Assembly: GCA_002495535.1 (NCBI GenBank)
Contig: DAFX01000009.1
Coordinates: 7,727-41,373, forward strand
Direction: 5' to 3'
Source: Euryarchaeota archaeon UBA433
GTDB taxonomy: Archaea > Thermoplasmatota > Poseidoniia > Poseidoniales > Poseidoniaceae
Length of the DNA stretch: 33,647 nucleotides
A program made the translations under genes and the position numbers. Below, one piece after another: positions 1 to 7,562 of the stretch (the stretch's first letter is position 1; each line of letters starts with the position of its first letter). The notes under the pieces are model-generated. The model did no database searches and was not told where the DNA came from. It was given only the letters and a program-made list of their open reading frames with translations.

Positions 1-50
1 TTTGGATCCAATTCGTTTTTACCTCGTTGAACAGGTGCGGAAACGGTCAT
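1..50 (-). CDS. Possible truncated CDS running off the left edge
   Basis: An ATG at position 50 on the minus strand opens a frame with no stop through the window edge (about 16 codons, beginning MTVSAPVQRGKNELDP). It starts three bases after the stop codon of the small frame at 54-170, an arrangement typical of an operon. Too little is visible to name a product. The call rests only on the open frame and the close spacing, so it may be chance. Confidence 0.3.
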   Translation of the reverse strand, partial: MTVSAPVQRGKNELDP

Positions 51-53
51 ACC

Positions 54-170
54 TCAGAAGGTGGAAGAGTCGGCCGACTTTCTTTTCTGACACCCCTCTC
101 GGTGAAAGTGAATTTTTCCTGTGGCAAGGGTCATCAACTTCAAACACCGTGGACAATGAACAAGAGGCAT
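54..170 (-). CDS. Possible 38-residue C2HC zinc-finger microprotein
   Basis: A short minus-strand frame encodes a peptide with Cys6-x2-Cys9, then His21/His23, then Cys27 (CPRC ... HFHREGC). This is the spacing of a single C2HC-type zinc finger. A basic tail, QKRK, follows. Its start codon shares the CATG tetranucleotide with the dinB start on the other strand, and another open frame starts three bases after its stop. No Shine-Dalgarno sequence is visible, and the frame stays open upstream into dinB (a 97-residue version starts at 347). The promoter would have to lie inside dinB. The ligand pattern and the tight spacing to the next frame argue that it is real. The short length and the overlap with dinB argue against. 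Zinc binding and any function are inference. Confidence 0.35.
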   Translation of the reverse strand: MPLVHCPRCLKLMTLATGKIHFHREGCQKRKSADSSTF

Positions 171-1302
171 GACGGGAGACCAAGCACCCCCGTCAATTTT
201 GAATGAGCGAATTTTGGTGCATTGTGATTTGGATGCTTTTTTTGCATCGGTTGAAATTTTGCATCGTGATTTGGACCCGAATCGCCCACTCATTATTGGA
301 TCTGACCCAAAGGGAGGCCGGGGCAGAGGGATTGTCTCCACTTGCAATTATGCTGCTCGCGCCTTTGGCATCCGCTCAGCCATGCCGATTGGTGAAGCCT
401 GGCGCAGGTGTCCAGGAGCGCCATTTGGAACCGGGCACTACATCAGCGGAACTCGTGGGTTGTACAGCAGAGCTTCTCGGAAAGTGATGAATCTTCTCCG
501 CGAGCCTGCCGAGCACTTTGAGAAAGCAGGGATTGATGAGGCCTATCTGGATATCACCCAAGCCGTTGAAGGGGATTGGGACAGAGCCTACGCTTTGTGT
601 AGGGACTTGCAGAAGTCAATTGAAGCGAAGGTAGGTTTGACCGCCTCATTTGGTATTGCACCCACACGTATTTTGGCCAAAATGTCGAGTGAAATCAACA
701 AACCCAAAGGTATTTTCCGAATGCTCCCAGATGAGACTCACGAGTTCTTTGTTGAACGCTCGCTTCGAGATGTGCCAGGTATTGGTCCGAAAAGAGCAAC
801 GCAATTGGCAGAATGGGGCTTCAACACTGTGGACGAGGCGTATGAACTGGGGGAGTTGGCGCTCGGGCGAATTGCAGGTGAACGATTTGCCTCTTGGCTC
901 ATCCGGGTTGTTGACGGTGCCACAAGCAAAGAAGTAAGCCCCTTACGCAGCCGAAAATCGATTGGTAAAGAACATACTTTTTCGCAAGACAAGAGCGATC
1001 AGGAACAAGTTTTGGCCACGCTCAAGTCGCTTGTTGAAAGGGTGATGCTCAAGGCACGAACAATTGGAGTGGCGGGTCGTTTGTGTGAGGTGAAAATTCG
1101 GTATACTGGCTTTGAGACTCATACCCATGGGCGGTCAATCCCTGTCGCAATGGATGATCTCGATGTATTCTCTCGCCTGGCAGAACGCCTGTACGCAATC
1201 AATGTCGAACAGAACCGACCTATTCGTTTGATTGGTTTTCGCCTTGGCCAATTGGACATGCCAAGCACACGTCAGGCGAAATTGTTGCTGGAAGAGGAGT
1301 GA
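169..1302 (+). CDS. dinB: DNA polymerase IV (Y-family translesion polymerase)
   Basis: Y-family, error-prone DNA polymerase that copies past damaged bases. At 377 residues it is slightly longer than Dpo4-type enzymes (about 350). The first catalytic block VHCDLDAFFASVE gives metal ligand Asp20 and the probable steric gate Phe25. The second block GIDEAYLD gives Asp123/Glu124. The SFGIAPTRILAKMSSEINKP palm motif, a helix-hairpin-helix thumb (DVPGIGPKRATQL) and a little-finger domain with basic stretches follow. The C-terminus (RLIGFRLGQL) is the usual end of the little finger, and the last residues do not form a clear PCNA-binding motif. No ribosome binding site is evident before the ATG, and a start a few codons later (TTG or GTG before VHCDLD) cannot be excluded. 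The gene meets valS tail-to-tail with one base between stop codons, so the two transcripts must overlap at their 3' ends. Confidence 0.96.
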   Translation: MTGDQAPPSILNERILVHCDLDAFFASVEILHRDLDPNRPLIIGSDPKGGRGRGIVSTCNYAARAFGIRSAMPIGEAWRRCPGAPFGTGHYISGTRGLYSRASRKVMNLLREPAEHFEKAGIDEAYLDITQAVEGDWDRAYALCRDLQKSIEAKVGLTASFGIAPTRILAKMSSEINKPKGIFRMLPDETHEFFVERSLRDVPGIGPKRATQLAEWGFNTVDEAYELGELALGRIAGERFASWLIRVVDGATSKEVSPLRSRKSIGKEHTFSQDKSDQEQVLATLKSLVERVMLKARTIGVAGRLCEVKIRYTGFETHTHGRSIPVAMDDLDVFSRLAERLYAINVEQNRPIRLIGFRLGQLDMPSTRQAKLLLEEE

Positions 1303-1303
1303 A

Positions 1304-3796
1304 TCACTCGAGGTGATGCATCCGAGTCAAAATGGCAGTGAAAGCTTCAAGTTCGGCAGGGATCTTGACGCCAGAGACTGGTTGGTTAAGCGAAATACCC
1401 TGCTCCTTCTTGTGACCCCATGTGTCACCGTTGAAGGTTTGAATGGCCTGTGTCAATTCCCGCAGGGATTCGCCCTTGACGCTTCCCGGTGCTACATCTG
1501 CATAAGCCACTGAAGGGAAGGCATCTGCATCGACTGCTGAACTCGCATAAATTGTTGAAGAGATATGGTGGGTGAAAAACGGACAAACTGGGGTGAAAGC
1601 GGTCATGAAATCTCTGACCACCCGGTGGAGGGTCCAAGCAGCTGAGGTATCATCATCGTAGAGTCTCGATTTTACCATCTCGAGGTAGTGGCTCGGTAGG
1701 ATGCCAGTGCCGAATGTTTTGAGCGCTTGAGTCGCCGTATAGATGTCCAAATTTTTCCATGCTTCTTCGACAGTCGCCATGGTGGCTTGGAATTCAGCTA
1801 AGATCCATTCGTCTTCGACGGCCAGGGTGCTCGGTACTTGGTCGAGGTCTGTAGGGACTTCGAATTGAGATGCAAACCTTGCAACATTGAACAGTTTGGT
1901 GAGAACGCCGAAATATTTCTTTTCAATTTCTTCTGGATTAATATGGAAATCATCACCAACTTGGGCATCACACGCTTTCCACAGTCGGAAACACTCGCTG
2001 CCGATTTTGTTCGCTCTAAGGCTCACAGTCTTGTCTGGACCTTTGACCTTCCACGAGCCGGTTCGTCCACCCGCTCCGCACTCAAGCACTGAATCTGCAT
2101 CGATGCCATTGCCGAGTGATTTGCTCATTTTACGACCCCAAGGGTCCATTCCAAGCCCGTCGATCCAAACATGCTTGAATCCAGGTTGGTCGAGTAAAAG
2201 TGTTGATTTTAACAGAGTGTAATACAACCAAGTTCGAACAATTTCTTTACCCTGAGGCCGAAGCGCAGTTGGGAAAGCATCCTTGAACACCTCGGGTTGG
2301 TTCAAATAGCCGCTGACAAAGAGGTTGGAATTCGAGGAATCCATCCATGTGTCAAACACCTTTTCCTCACCGGTAATTGTTCCCAATGCCGCTTCCATTT
2401 CCTCAAACGTACCGAGGACTTCTCGGCTTTCACGATCAAGAACTTGGCTGCCTGAGGGGGGTGATTCGCACCATGGCTGAACATAGGTCCCCGTTGGTGG
2501 AACGATGATTTTGTCTTCATCATCACAGTACCAAATCGGAATTTCTGTATGGTACCAGCGCCGCCTGGAGATCGGCCAGTCGATGCTAATATTGTCCATC
2601 CAATCAAGGAGAAATTGCTTGTTTCGAGGGGGGTGGAATTCGATCTCTTCTGCGTGCTCGCGAATTCGATCTTGTGTGTGAGTTTGACGAACATACCATT
2701 CCTTGAGCAGAATGATTTCCACGGGGTTCTTTCCACGTTCAGACACTGGAATTTCCTGTTCCCTTGATTCGATGTTGACGATGTTGCCATTTGTTTCTAA
2801 GTGTTCAATGGCGCTCTTGCGAGCTTCCAGAACAGATTGACCAGCAAATGGACCGGCTAAAGCAGTCATGCACCCATCGAGATTGATGGCTTGGAACGGT
2901 GTGAGTCCAAGTTCTCTAAACACGGCGACGTCGTTCTGATCGCCGAACGAACATACCATGAGGACACCTGAGCCGAAATCAGATTTAACAGATGGATGCG
3001 TCATGATTTCGACAGTATCTGAGCGTCCGTCGACGGGCATAGGGAGTTTGATTCGCTTGCCTACAAGGTGGGAATAGCGTTCATCATCAGGGTGGACGAC
3101 GACAACGCCACAGGCGCAAATGAGTTCAGGTCGTGTGGTTGAAATGACGATCTTCGTACCGTCTTCACAGGTCCATTCAACATCGACGAGGTTGGTTCTC
3201 CGAGGCAGTCGTTCGACTTCAGCATCGGCAATTGTGGTTCCCTCTACTGGGTCGTAGATGTTGGGTCGCAAGTCTTCGATGATCGAACCTTTCTTGAACA
3301 ATTCAATAAAAATGGATTGCGTGATGGTCCGATATTCTGGTGAATCAGTCAGGTATTCTCGGTTGAAATCACATGACAAACCAACTCGCGTTGCCGTTTT
3401 CCTCATGGCCTGGGTGAAGGTTTCAATGGTCGTCTTGCACAGTTCTAAGAATTCTGCCCTGTCGTAAGTTTTCATCTTACGCTTGGTGTTCTTTTCCACC
3501 GTAAATTCGATGTTGATGCCGTTCCGATCTACACCCCAAGGGAAGTAGACTTCCTTTCCGAGCAAACGCTGTGACCTTGCGATGACGTCGATCATAGAGT
3601 ATTGGGCAACCGCTCCAATGTGCCATGTTCCAGAAGGGTAGGGTGGGGGGGTGTCGATGACAAAGAATTCTTTTCCACTGTCGGGGTTGAATGCATACCG
3701 TTGAGCGTAGACTTGTGGGTCTTCACTATGTGCTTCTTGAATTCTTTTTTCGAGGTCAATCGACCAGCGTTTGTCGTTAAGTGTCGGGGCTGGCAT
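1304..3796 (-). CDS. valS: Valyl-tRNA synthetase
   Basis: Class I aminoacyl-tRNA synthetase charging tRNA-Val in the cytoplasm, 830 residues from the chosen start. The nucleotide-binding HIGH-type motif appears as PPPYPSGTWHIGA near residue 57, and KMSKSLGN lies near residue 555. Between them is the CP1 editing domain, with STTRPE and DFGSGVLMVC segments. The ISIDWPISRRRWYHTEIPIWYC block, and LTKLFNVARFASQF leading into the anticodon domain, fit ValRS better than IleRS or LeuRS. The start is set at the ATG at 3796 because AGGTGAGG lies three bases upstream; a GTG at 3817 would add seven residues but would place that site inside the gene. After CGAGG near residue 563 there is an insertion of about 25 residues before the conserved FRLWKA segment. 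No C-terminal coiled-coil arm is obvious. Confidence 0.94.
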   Translation of the reverse strand: MPAPTLNDKRWSIDLEKRIQEAHSEDPQVYAQRYAFNPDSGKEFFVIDTPPPYPSGTWHIGAVAQYSMIDVIARSQRLLGKEVYFPWGVDRNGINIEFTVEKNTKRKMKTYDRAEFLELCKTTIETFTQAMRKTATRVGLSCDFNREYLTDSPEYRTITQSIFIELFKKGSIIEDLRPNIYDPVEGTTIADAEVERLPRRTNLVDVEWTCEDGTKIVISTTRPELICACGVVVVHPDDERYSHLVGKRIKLPMPVDGRSDTVEIMTHPSVKSDFGSGVLMVCSFGDQNDVAVFRELGLTPFQAINLDGCMTALAGPFAGQSVLEARKSAIEHLETNGNIVNIESREQEIPVSERGKNPVEIILLKEWYVRQTHTQDRIREHAEEIEFHPPRNKQFLLDWMDNISIDWPISRRRWYHTEIPIWYCDDEDKIIVPPTGTYVQPWCESPPSGSQVLDRESREVLGTFEEMEAALGTITGEEKVFDTWMDSSNSNLFVSGYLNQPEVFKDAFPTALRPQGKEIVRTWLYYTLLKSTLLLDQPGFKHVWIDGLGMDPWGRKMSKSLGNGIDADSVLECGAGGRTGSWKVKGPDKTVSLRANKIGSECFRLWKACDAQVGDDFHINPEEIEKKYFGVLTKLFNVARFASQFEVPTDLDQVPSTLAVEDEWILAEFQATMATVEEAWKNLDIYTATQALKTFGTGILPSHYLEMVKSRLYDDDTSAAWTLHRVVRDFMTAFTPVCPFFTHHISSTIYASSAVDADAFPSVAYADVAPGSVKGESLRELTQAIQTFNGDTWGHKKEQGISLNQPVSGVKIPAELEAFTAILTRMHHLE

Positions 3797-3799
3797 TTG

Positions 3800-3807
3800 C
3801 CTCACCT
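3800..3807 (-). promoter_or_regulatory. Ribosome binding site fixing the valS start
   Basis: On the minus strand AGGTGAGG sits three bases before the ATG at 3796. AGGTGA is complementary to the archaeal 16S rRNA 3' end. This favours the 3796 ATG over the upstream in-frame GTG at 3817. Confidence 0.7.
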
Positions 3808-3849
3808 GGCCCCACACGCATCAATGGTGCGGGTCCATTTGACGCTGAG

Positions 3850-3957
3850 GGGGTTCACCTTTGAAACCAACGGCCTGCTTTTCATGCACCACAGCAACCC
3901 GTGCGAAATGGAAATGCTCCAACCAAAACGTAGGTAGGGCTTTGAAGGGGTTCACCT
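3850..3957. repeat. Direct repeat GGGGTTCACCT in the valS-RND intergenic gap
   Basis: The 11-mer GGGGTTCACCT occurs at 3850-3860 and again at 3947-3957, 97 bases apart, in the 186-base gap between the divergent valS and RND genes. TTTGAA lies just after the first copy (TTGAAACC) and just before the second. The second copy ends 25 bases before the RND start codon. A paired regulator site for the divergent promoters is possible, but two copies of an 11-mer in non-coding DNA are weak evidence. I see no tRNA or other RNA gene in the gap. Confidence 0.35.
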
Positions 3958-3971
3958 CCCATGATTTGGAA

Positions 3972-3978
3972 GGGGGAG
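3972..3978 (+). promoter_or_regulatory. Ribosome binding site of the RND exporter gene
   Basis: GGGGGAG lies four bases before the ATG at 3983. It supports this start and so supports the unusually long cytoplasmic N-terminus of the protein. Confidence 0.6.
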
Positions 3979-3982
3979 CACA

Positions 3983-6900
3983 ATGGCGGACGCAAGCGCA
4001 TCAAAATCTCCTGATAAGGCACAGGAGGGACTGATTGAGCGTGGTTCGAACCTCGCCGAATACAGCCGTGCCCGTCTGCAGTCGAGCGCTATTGATTTGA
4101 CGGCCCGAGTCAAGGATTTCAAGCCTAAAGAAGCCCTTGATGCTGTTCTCGATGCACCTGATCGATTCAAGCGTGAATGGCAAAAGAATGGCGCTACGGG
4201 CGCCATCACACGGTTTCCATTGATCACCGTTATCGTGTTCCTCATGATGACGTTGTTTTTTGTGACTCAGTCAGGCTTCCTCGACAACACAAGGTTTGAT
4301 GACGATCCAGATAATCCTGCTCTCAACGTCAACGGAGATTTGGAAGTTTATTTGCCCGATGGCTCAAAAATAGCTGAACTCCTTAACAAGGTCGAAGAGG
4401 ACTGGACAACAAACGTCATGGTCATTTACATTGAATCTGAAGATCGAAACATCACCGATCAGAGGGTTTTACAGGAAATCAGTTTCGTAGAAAATGACCT
4501 CAATCCCGAACTCTCAGATCCGAGCGACGACGTCATTTACATTCTTTCTATCTCGACTGTGCTCAAGGAAGTCAATTCCAGCGCCCCTCGGGTTCGAAAG
4601 GCGTTCATCGATCAGGTCGGTCAACTCGGATGTGGAGTGCAACAAGAAGACTGCACCTCAGAAGCATTTAGTGACGCACTGAACAGCGTTCTTGACGACA
4701 CAACCTCTGATTTCGAAGGCGGTTATGAAATTCCATCTCAAACGACCATTGATTTGGTGATTGGTGAAATGTATGAAGACGATGGTTCACCGACGCCGGG
4801 CTTGGATAAACTCGCTCGTGATATTACCGATGGGGCTGGTGGTCCCGCAGACGGTACTTTGGATCGGGCGATTATGGCCATTGCCGTCACCGAAGATAAG
4901 CCGGCAAAGGAAATCATTGAGAACACCCAGGCTCGTCTCGATAACATAAGTCAACTCAAGCGTCCGTGCGAATTCAATCCAGATGGGACTGCGGCTGGGA
5001 CAGACCGTTGCGATTGGGATGATCTTGGACTCACCATGACCCTCACCGGACCGGTTCCAATCACCAACTCAGTTACAGAATTTTCATTCAAACTGTTTTG
5101 GCAGATTTTCCCGTCTGCTGTCGTTTTGGTGGCCATTGGCTTGTTCGTGTTTCACTCAGATCTTCTGCAAGCAGGCATCACTGGTATCCGTCCGATTCAA
5201 GGAATCAAAGTTGTCATTATCTCTGGTTTACCAACATTATGTGCGGTGTTTTGGACCCTGGGCATCATCGGATGGACCAATTACGAAGTTACGATGACGG
5301 TGATTATCGTGGGACCGATTTTACTCGCGTTGGGAGTTTCATACGGATTGCACATCACCAATCGTTATGCAGAGGAAGGAGGGACGAAGTCTGAGAAGAT
5401 GAAGGCGTCGTTAAGTTCCACTGGGAAAGCTGTGTTTTTATCTGCAGTCACAACGGTGATTGGTTTCATCTCACTTGTTTTCACGCCAATGGCGCCCATT
5501 CAGACTGTTGGTATTGCGCTTTCAGGTGGAATCGTTGTGGTGTACTTTTTGACCATGTTTATGGTTCCAAACTTAACATTGCTTTTGGATTTGAGAAAAC
5601 CCAAACACCCTCCATTGCGGGCCTTTGAAGTGCTGGTTGAACTACCGGTGAAGCGCAACGTTGGCGTCATCGGTGTGTTTGTACTCCTCATTCTTTTTTC
5701 CGCCACGATTGGCCAAGCAAATGTTGAGGAAAACATTGACTTGCTGGGAATGGCTCCTGAAGGGGAACTGCCTGTTGTCAAAATGAAGCAGTACAGCAGT
5801 GAATTTAGTTCAGGGCAAATTGGAATGATCTTGGTTGAAGCAAACATCACAGGGGACACTCGTGATTCAGATCCGACGAATGACGATCCGGCTGGTAATT
5901 TACGTGCCATCGATGAACTCGAAGGACGCCTCAATACCGTCGATAACACCACTGCCGTTTCGATTGTGTTCTTGATGAAATCCACTGGTATCGCGCCCAC
6001 TGTTTCGGGTACCGGCCTCAATGAAATCATCCAAGCCAACCCGCTCATTCCACAGGACATCCGAGATACTGCTGCTGTTCTTCTCGACAATTCCGTTACA
6101 CAAGACGCTTCGTTCTGGGATTTGCTCATGGCGCCAGATGATTTCGGCCTTCCGGGTGGCTCAGAGAGTGAGATTTTCCTCTTGAATGTGTTCTATGCCT
6201 CAATAACAGACGAAACGCGTGAAATTTTCATCAACAAAGATTTCAGTCGGAACTTGATTTATGTCGATATGCCATACCTACCAGTCGCTGCAACCAGCGA
6301 AATGGTCGATGATGTTGACGCCTATGCCAATCAGTTTGAAGGCACATCCCTCGGGGACAAAGCCAATCCACTGGCAGGTGTTGCCTCGACAGCAATTGAG
6401 GTCAACGAGTTAATCGTTGGTTCCCAGTGGACATCTCTTGGCTTTGCTGTTATTCTGACCTTGATCACACTCGCTGTTGTCTTCAAGAATGTTCAATACT
6501 CGATTTGGACCACTTCGCCGGTGATCGCAACGGTCGCCATGCAATGGTTGGTCATGTGGCAGATGGACGTCCCCCTCTCTCTCGTGACGGTCATGATTGG
6601 TTCGATCTTAGTCGGTGTCGGTGTTGACTTTTCGATTCACATATCCAACCGTATACGCGAATTGGGTGGGGGTATCGATGCAATTCGAAGTGCTGCGATT
6701 GGAACCGGTATGTCTCTGTTTGAAGCAGCCGTTGTTACAACACTTGGAATGTTAACAGCTTACCAAATTCCGATTCCTGAAATCAAACCTTTCGTCACGG
6801 TCATTTTGATTCTCCTTTGGGTTGCAGCAGCCAGCGCTTTGATTTTGCTGCCAGCAATCTTTGTCACCCTTGAGAAAGCCGGACTCGGTGCCGTAGGTGG

Positions 6901-7003
6901 GCGCACTGCAATGGCGAAGCGACTTGGTCTAGGCAACAGCAAAGTGATGGATGTTGATGTTCTTGATGCAGCACTCGTTGATGAGATCAGCGATGTGTGG
7001 TGA
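3983..7003 (+). CDS. RND/MMPL-superfamily transporter
   Basis: A 1006-residue integral membrane protein with the two-fold repeat of RND/MMPL exporters. Each half has one TM helix, a large outside domain, then a bundle of five TM helices. TM1 is near residues 73-93, the first outside domain runs to about 370, and TM7 begins near 560. In the second half TM4 carries GVGVDFSIHISNR with Asp882, the residue expected to relay protons. The matching site in the first half reads LGVSYGLHITNR, with Ser453 instead of Asp, so only one half appears able to carry the proton path. An acidic, Asn-rich outside domain and a 70-residue charged N-terminal extension are notable. The substrate cannot be read from sequence; lipid or hydrophobic-compound export is typical of relatives. 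The next gene, an EVE protein, follows after 37 bases. Confidence 0.88.
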   Translation: MADASASKSPDKAQEGLIERGSNLAEYSRARLQSSAIDLTARVKDFKPKEALDAVLDAPDRFKREWQKNGATGAITRFPLITVIVFLMMTLFFVTQSGFLDNTRFDDDPDNPALNVNGDLEVYLPDGSKIAELLNKVEEDWTTNVMVIYIESEDRNITDQRVLQEISFVENDLNPELSDPSDDVIYILSISTVLKEVNSSAPRVRKAFIDQVGQLGCGVQQEDCTSEAFSDALNSVLDDTTSDFEGGYEIPSQTTIDLVIGEMYEDDGSPTPGLDKLARDITDGAGGPADGTLDRAIMAIAVTEDKPAKEIIENTQARLDNISQLKRPCEFNPDGTAAGTDRCDWDDLGLTMTLTGPVPITNSVTEFSFKLFWQIFPSAVVLVAIGLFVFHSDLLQAGITGIRPIQGIKVVIISGLPTLCAVFWTLGIIGWTNYEVTMTVIIVGPILLALGVSYGLHITNRYAEEGGTKSEKMKASLSSTGKAVFLSAVTTVIGFISLVFTPMAPIQTVGIALSGGIVVVYFLTMFMVPNLTLLLDLRKPKHPPLRAFEVLVELPVKRNVGVIGVFVLLILFSATIGQANVEENIDLLGMAPEGELPVVKMKQYSSEFSSGQIGMILVEANITGDTRDSDPTNDDPAGNLRAIDELEGRLNTVDNTTAVSIVFLMKSTGIAPTVSGTGLNEIIQANPLIPQDIRDTAAVLLDNSVTQDASFWDLLMAPDDFGLPGGSESEIFLLNVFYASITDETREIFINKDFSRNLIYVDMPYLPVAATSEMVDDVDAYANQFEGTSLGDKANPLAGVASTAIEVNELIVGSQWTSLGFAVILTLITLAVVFKNVQYSIWTTSPVIATVAMQWLVMWQMDVPLSLVTVMIGSILVGVGVDFSIHISNRIRELGGGIDAIRSAAIGTGMSLFEAAVVTTLGMLTAYQIPIPEIKPFVTVILILLWVAAASALILLPAIFVTLEKAGLGAVGGRTAMAKRLGLGNSKVMDVDVLDAALVDEISDVW

Positions 7004-7040
7004 GCAATACATCAAAGAGGCTCCTCCCCGTGGCCTTAGC

Positions 7041-7517
7041 ATGGTCAATTATTGGCTGATGAAATCTGAACCCGATGTGTATCCATACTCACAACTTGTG
7101 GCGGACGGTTCTACCCACTGGGACGGCGTTCGCAACTATCAGGCTCGGAACATGATGCGGGATGCGATGAAAATTGGCGACCTTGTGTTGTATTATCACT
7201 CCAATCACAAACCACCGCATGTCGTTGGTGTTGCCCGTGTTGCAAAGGAGGGTTATCCTGATCACACCTCATGGGACAGTTCAAGCAAATATTTTGACCC
7301 AAAATCATCGCCTGAAAACCCACGATGGTTTATGGTTGATCTGGAACCAGTCATGGAGTTGGCCCACATTGTCCCGCTTCAAGACATTCGGGACAATCCG
7401 GCTTGTGCAGAAATGCTTCTCATTCGAAGGGGCCAACGCCTTTCCATTCAACCTGTGGAACTTGCTGATTTCTCAACGGTCCTATCGATGGGCGGCTCGA
7501 CCATGGAAGGGCTCTAA
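7041..7517 (+). CDS. EVE-domain protein (PUA-like fold)
   Basis: A 158-residue single-domain protein. The start NYWLMKSEPDVYPYSQL, then WDGVRNYQARNMMRD, the GDLVLYYHS strand and VVGVARV are the hallmark blocks of the EVE domain (thymocyte nuclear protein 1 family). EVE domains have a PUA-like fold and are known or suspected to read modified bases in DNA or RNA. The whole protein is the domain, with no nuclease or helicase attached, as in the common housekeeping form. The ATG at 7041 is chosen because the domain starts at its second residue; the frame stays open upstream to 6951 but that part overlaps the exporter gene. It probably shares a transcript with the exporter. Its ligand is not known. 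Confidence 0.88.
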   Translation: MVNYWLMKSEPDVYPYSQLVADGSTHWDGVRNYQARNMMRDAMKIGDLVLYYHSNHKPPHVVGVARVAKEGYPDHTSWDSSSKYFDPKSSPENPRWFMVDLEPVMELAHIVPLQDIRDNPACAEMLLIRRGQRLSIQPVELADFSTVLSMGGSTMEGL

Positions 7518-7562
7518 CTGAACATTGAAAGACAGGCTTGAGATGGAAGGAGTGGTGATGCA

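Noticed and set aside
2302..2790. Minus-strand frame of 162 codons inside valS in another phase
   Set aside because: It overlaps conserved ValRS blocks and has no recognisable domain.
3808..3982. Possible tRNA or small RNA in the valS-RND gap (GGTTCAC resembles a T-loop)
   Set aside because: No cloverleaf can be formed around the GGTTCAC copies: acceptor and anticodon stems are missing.
5500..6129. Minus-strand frame of 209 codons inside the RND exporter
   Set aside because: Ser/Pro/Thr-rich without domains; the exporter frame is continuous and well supported.
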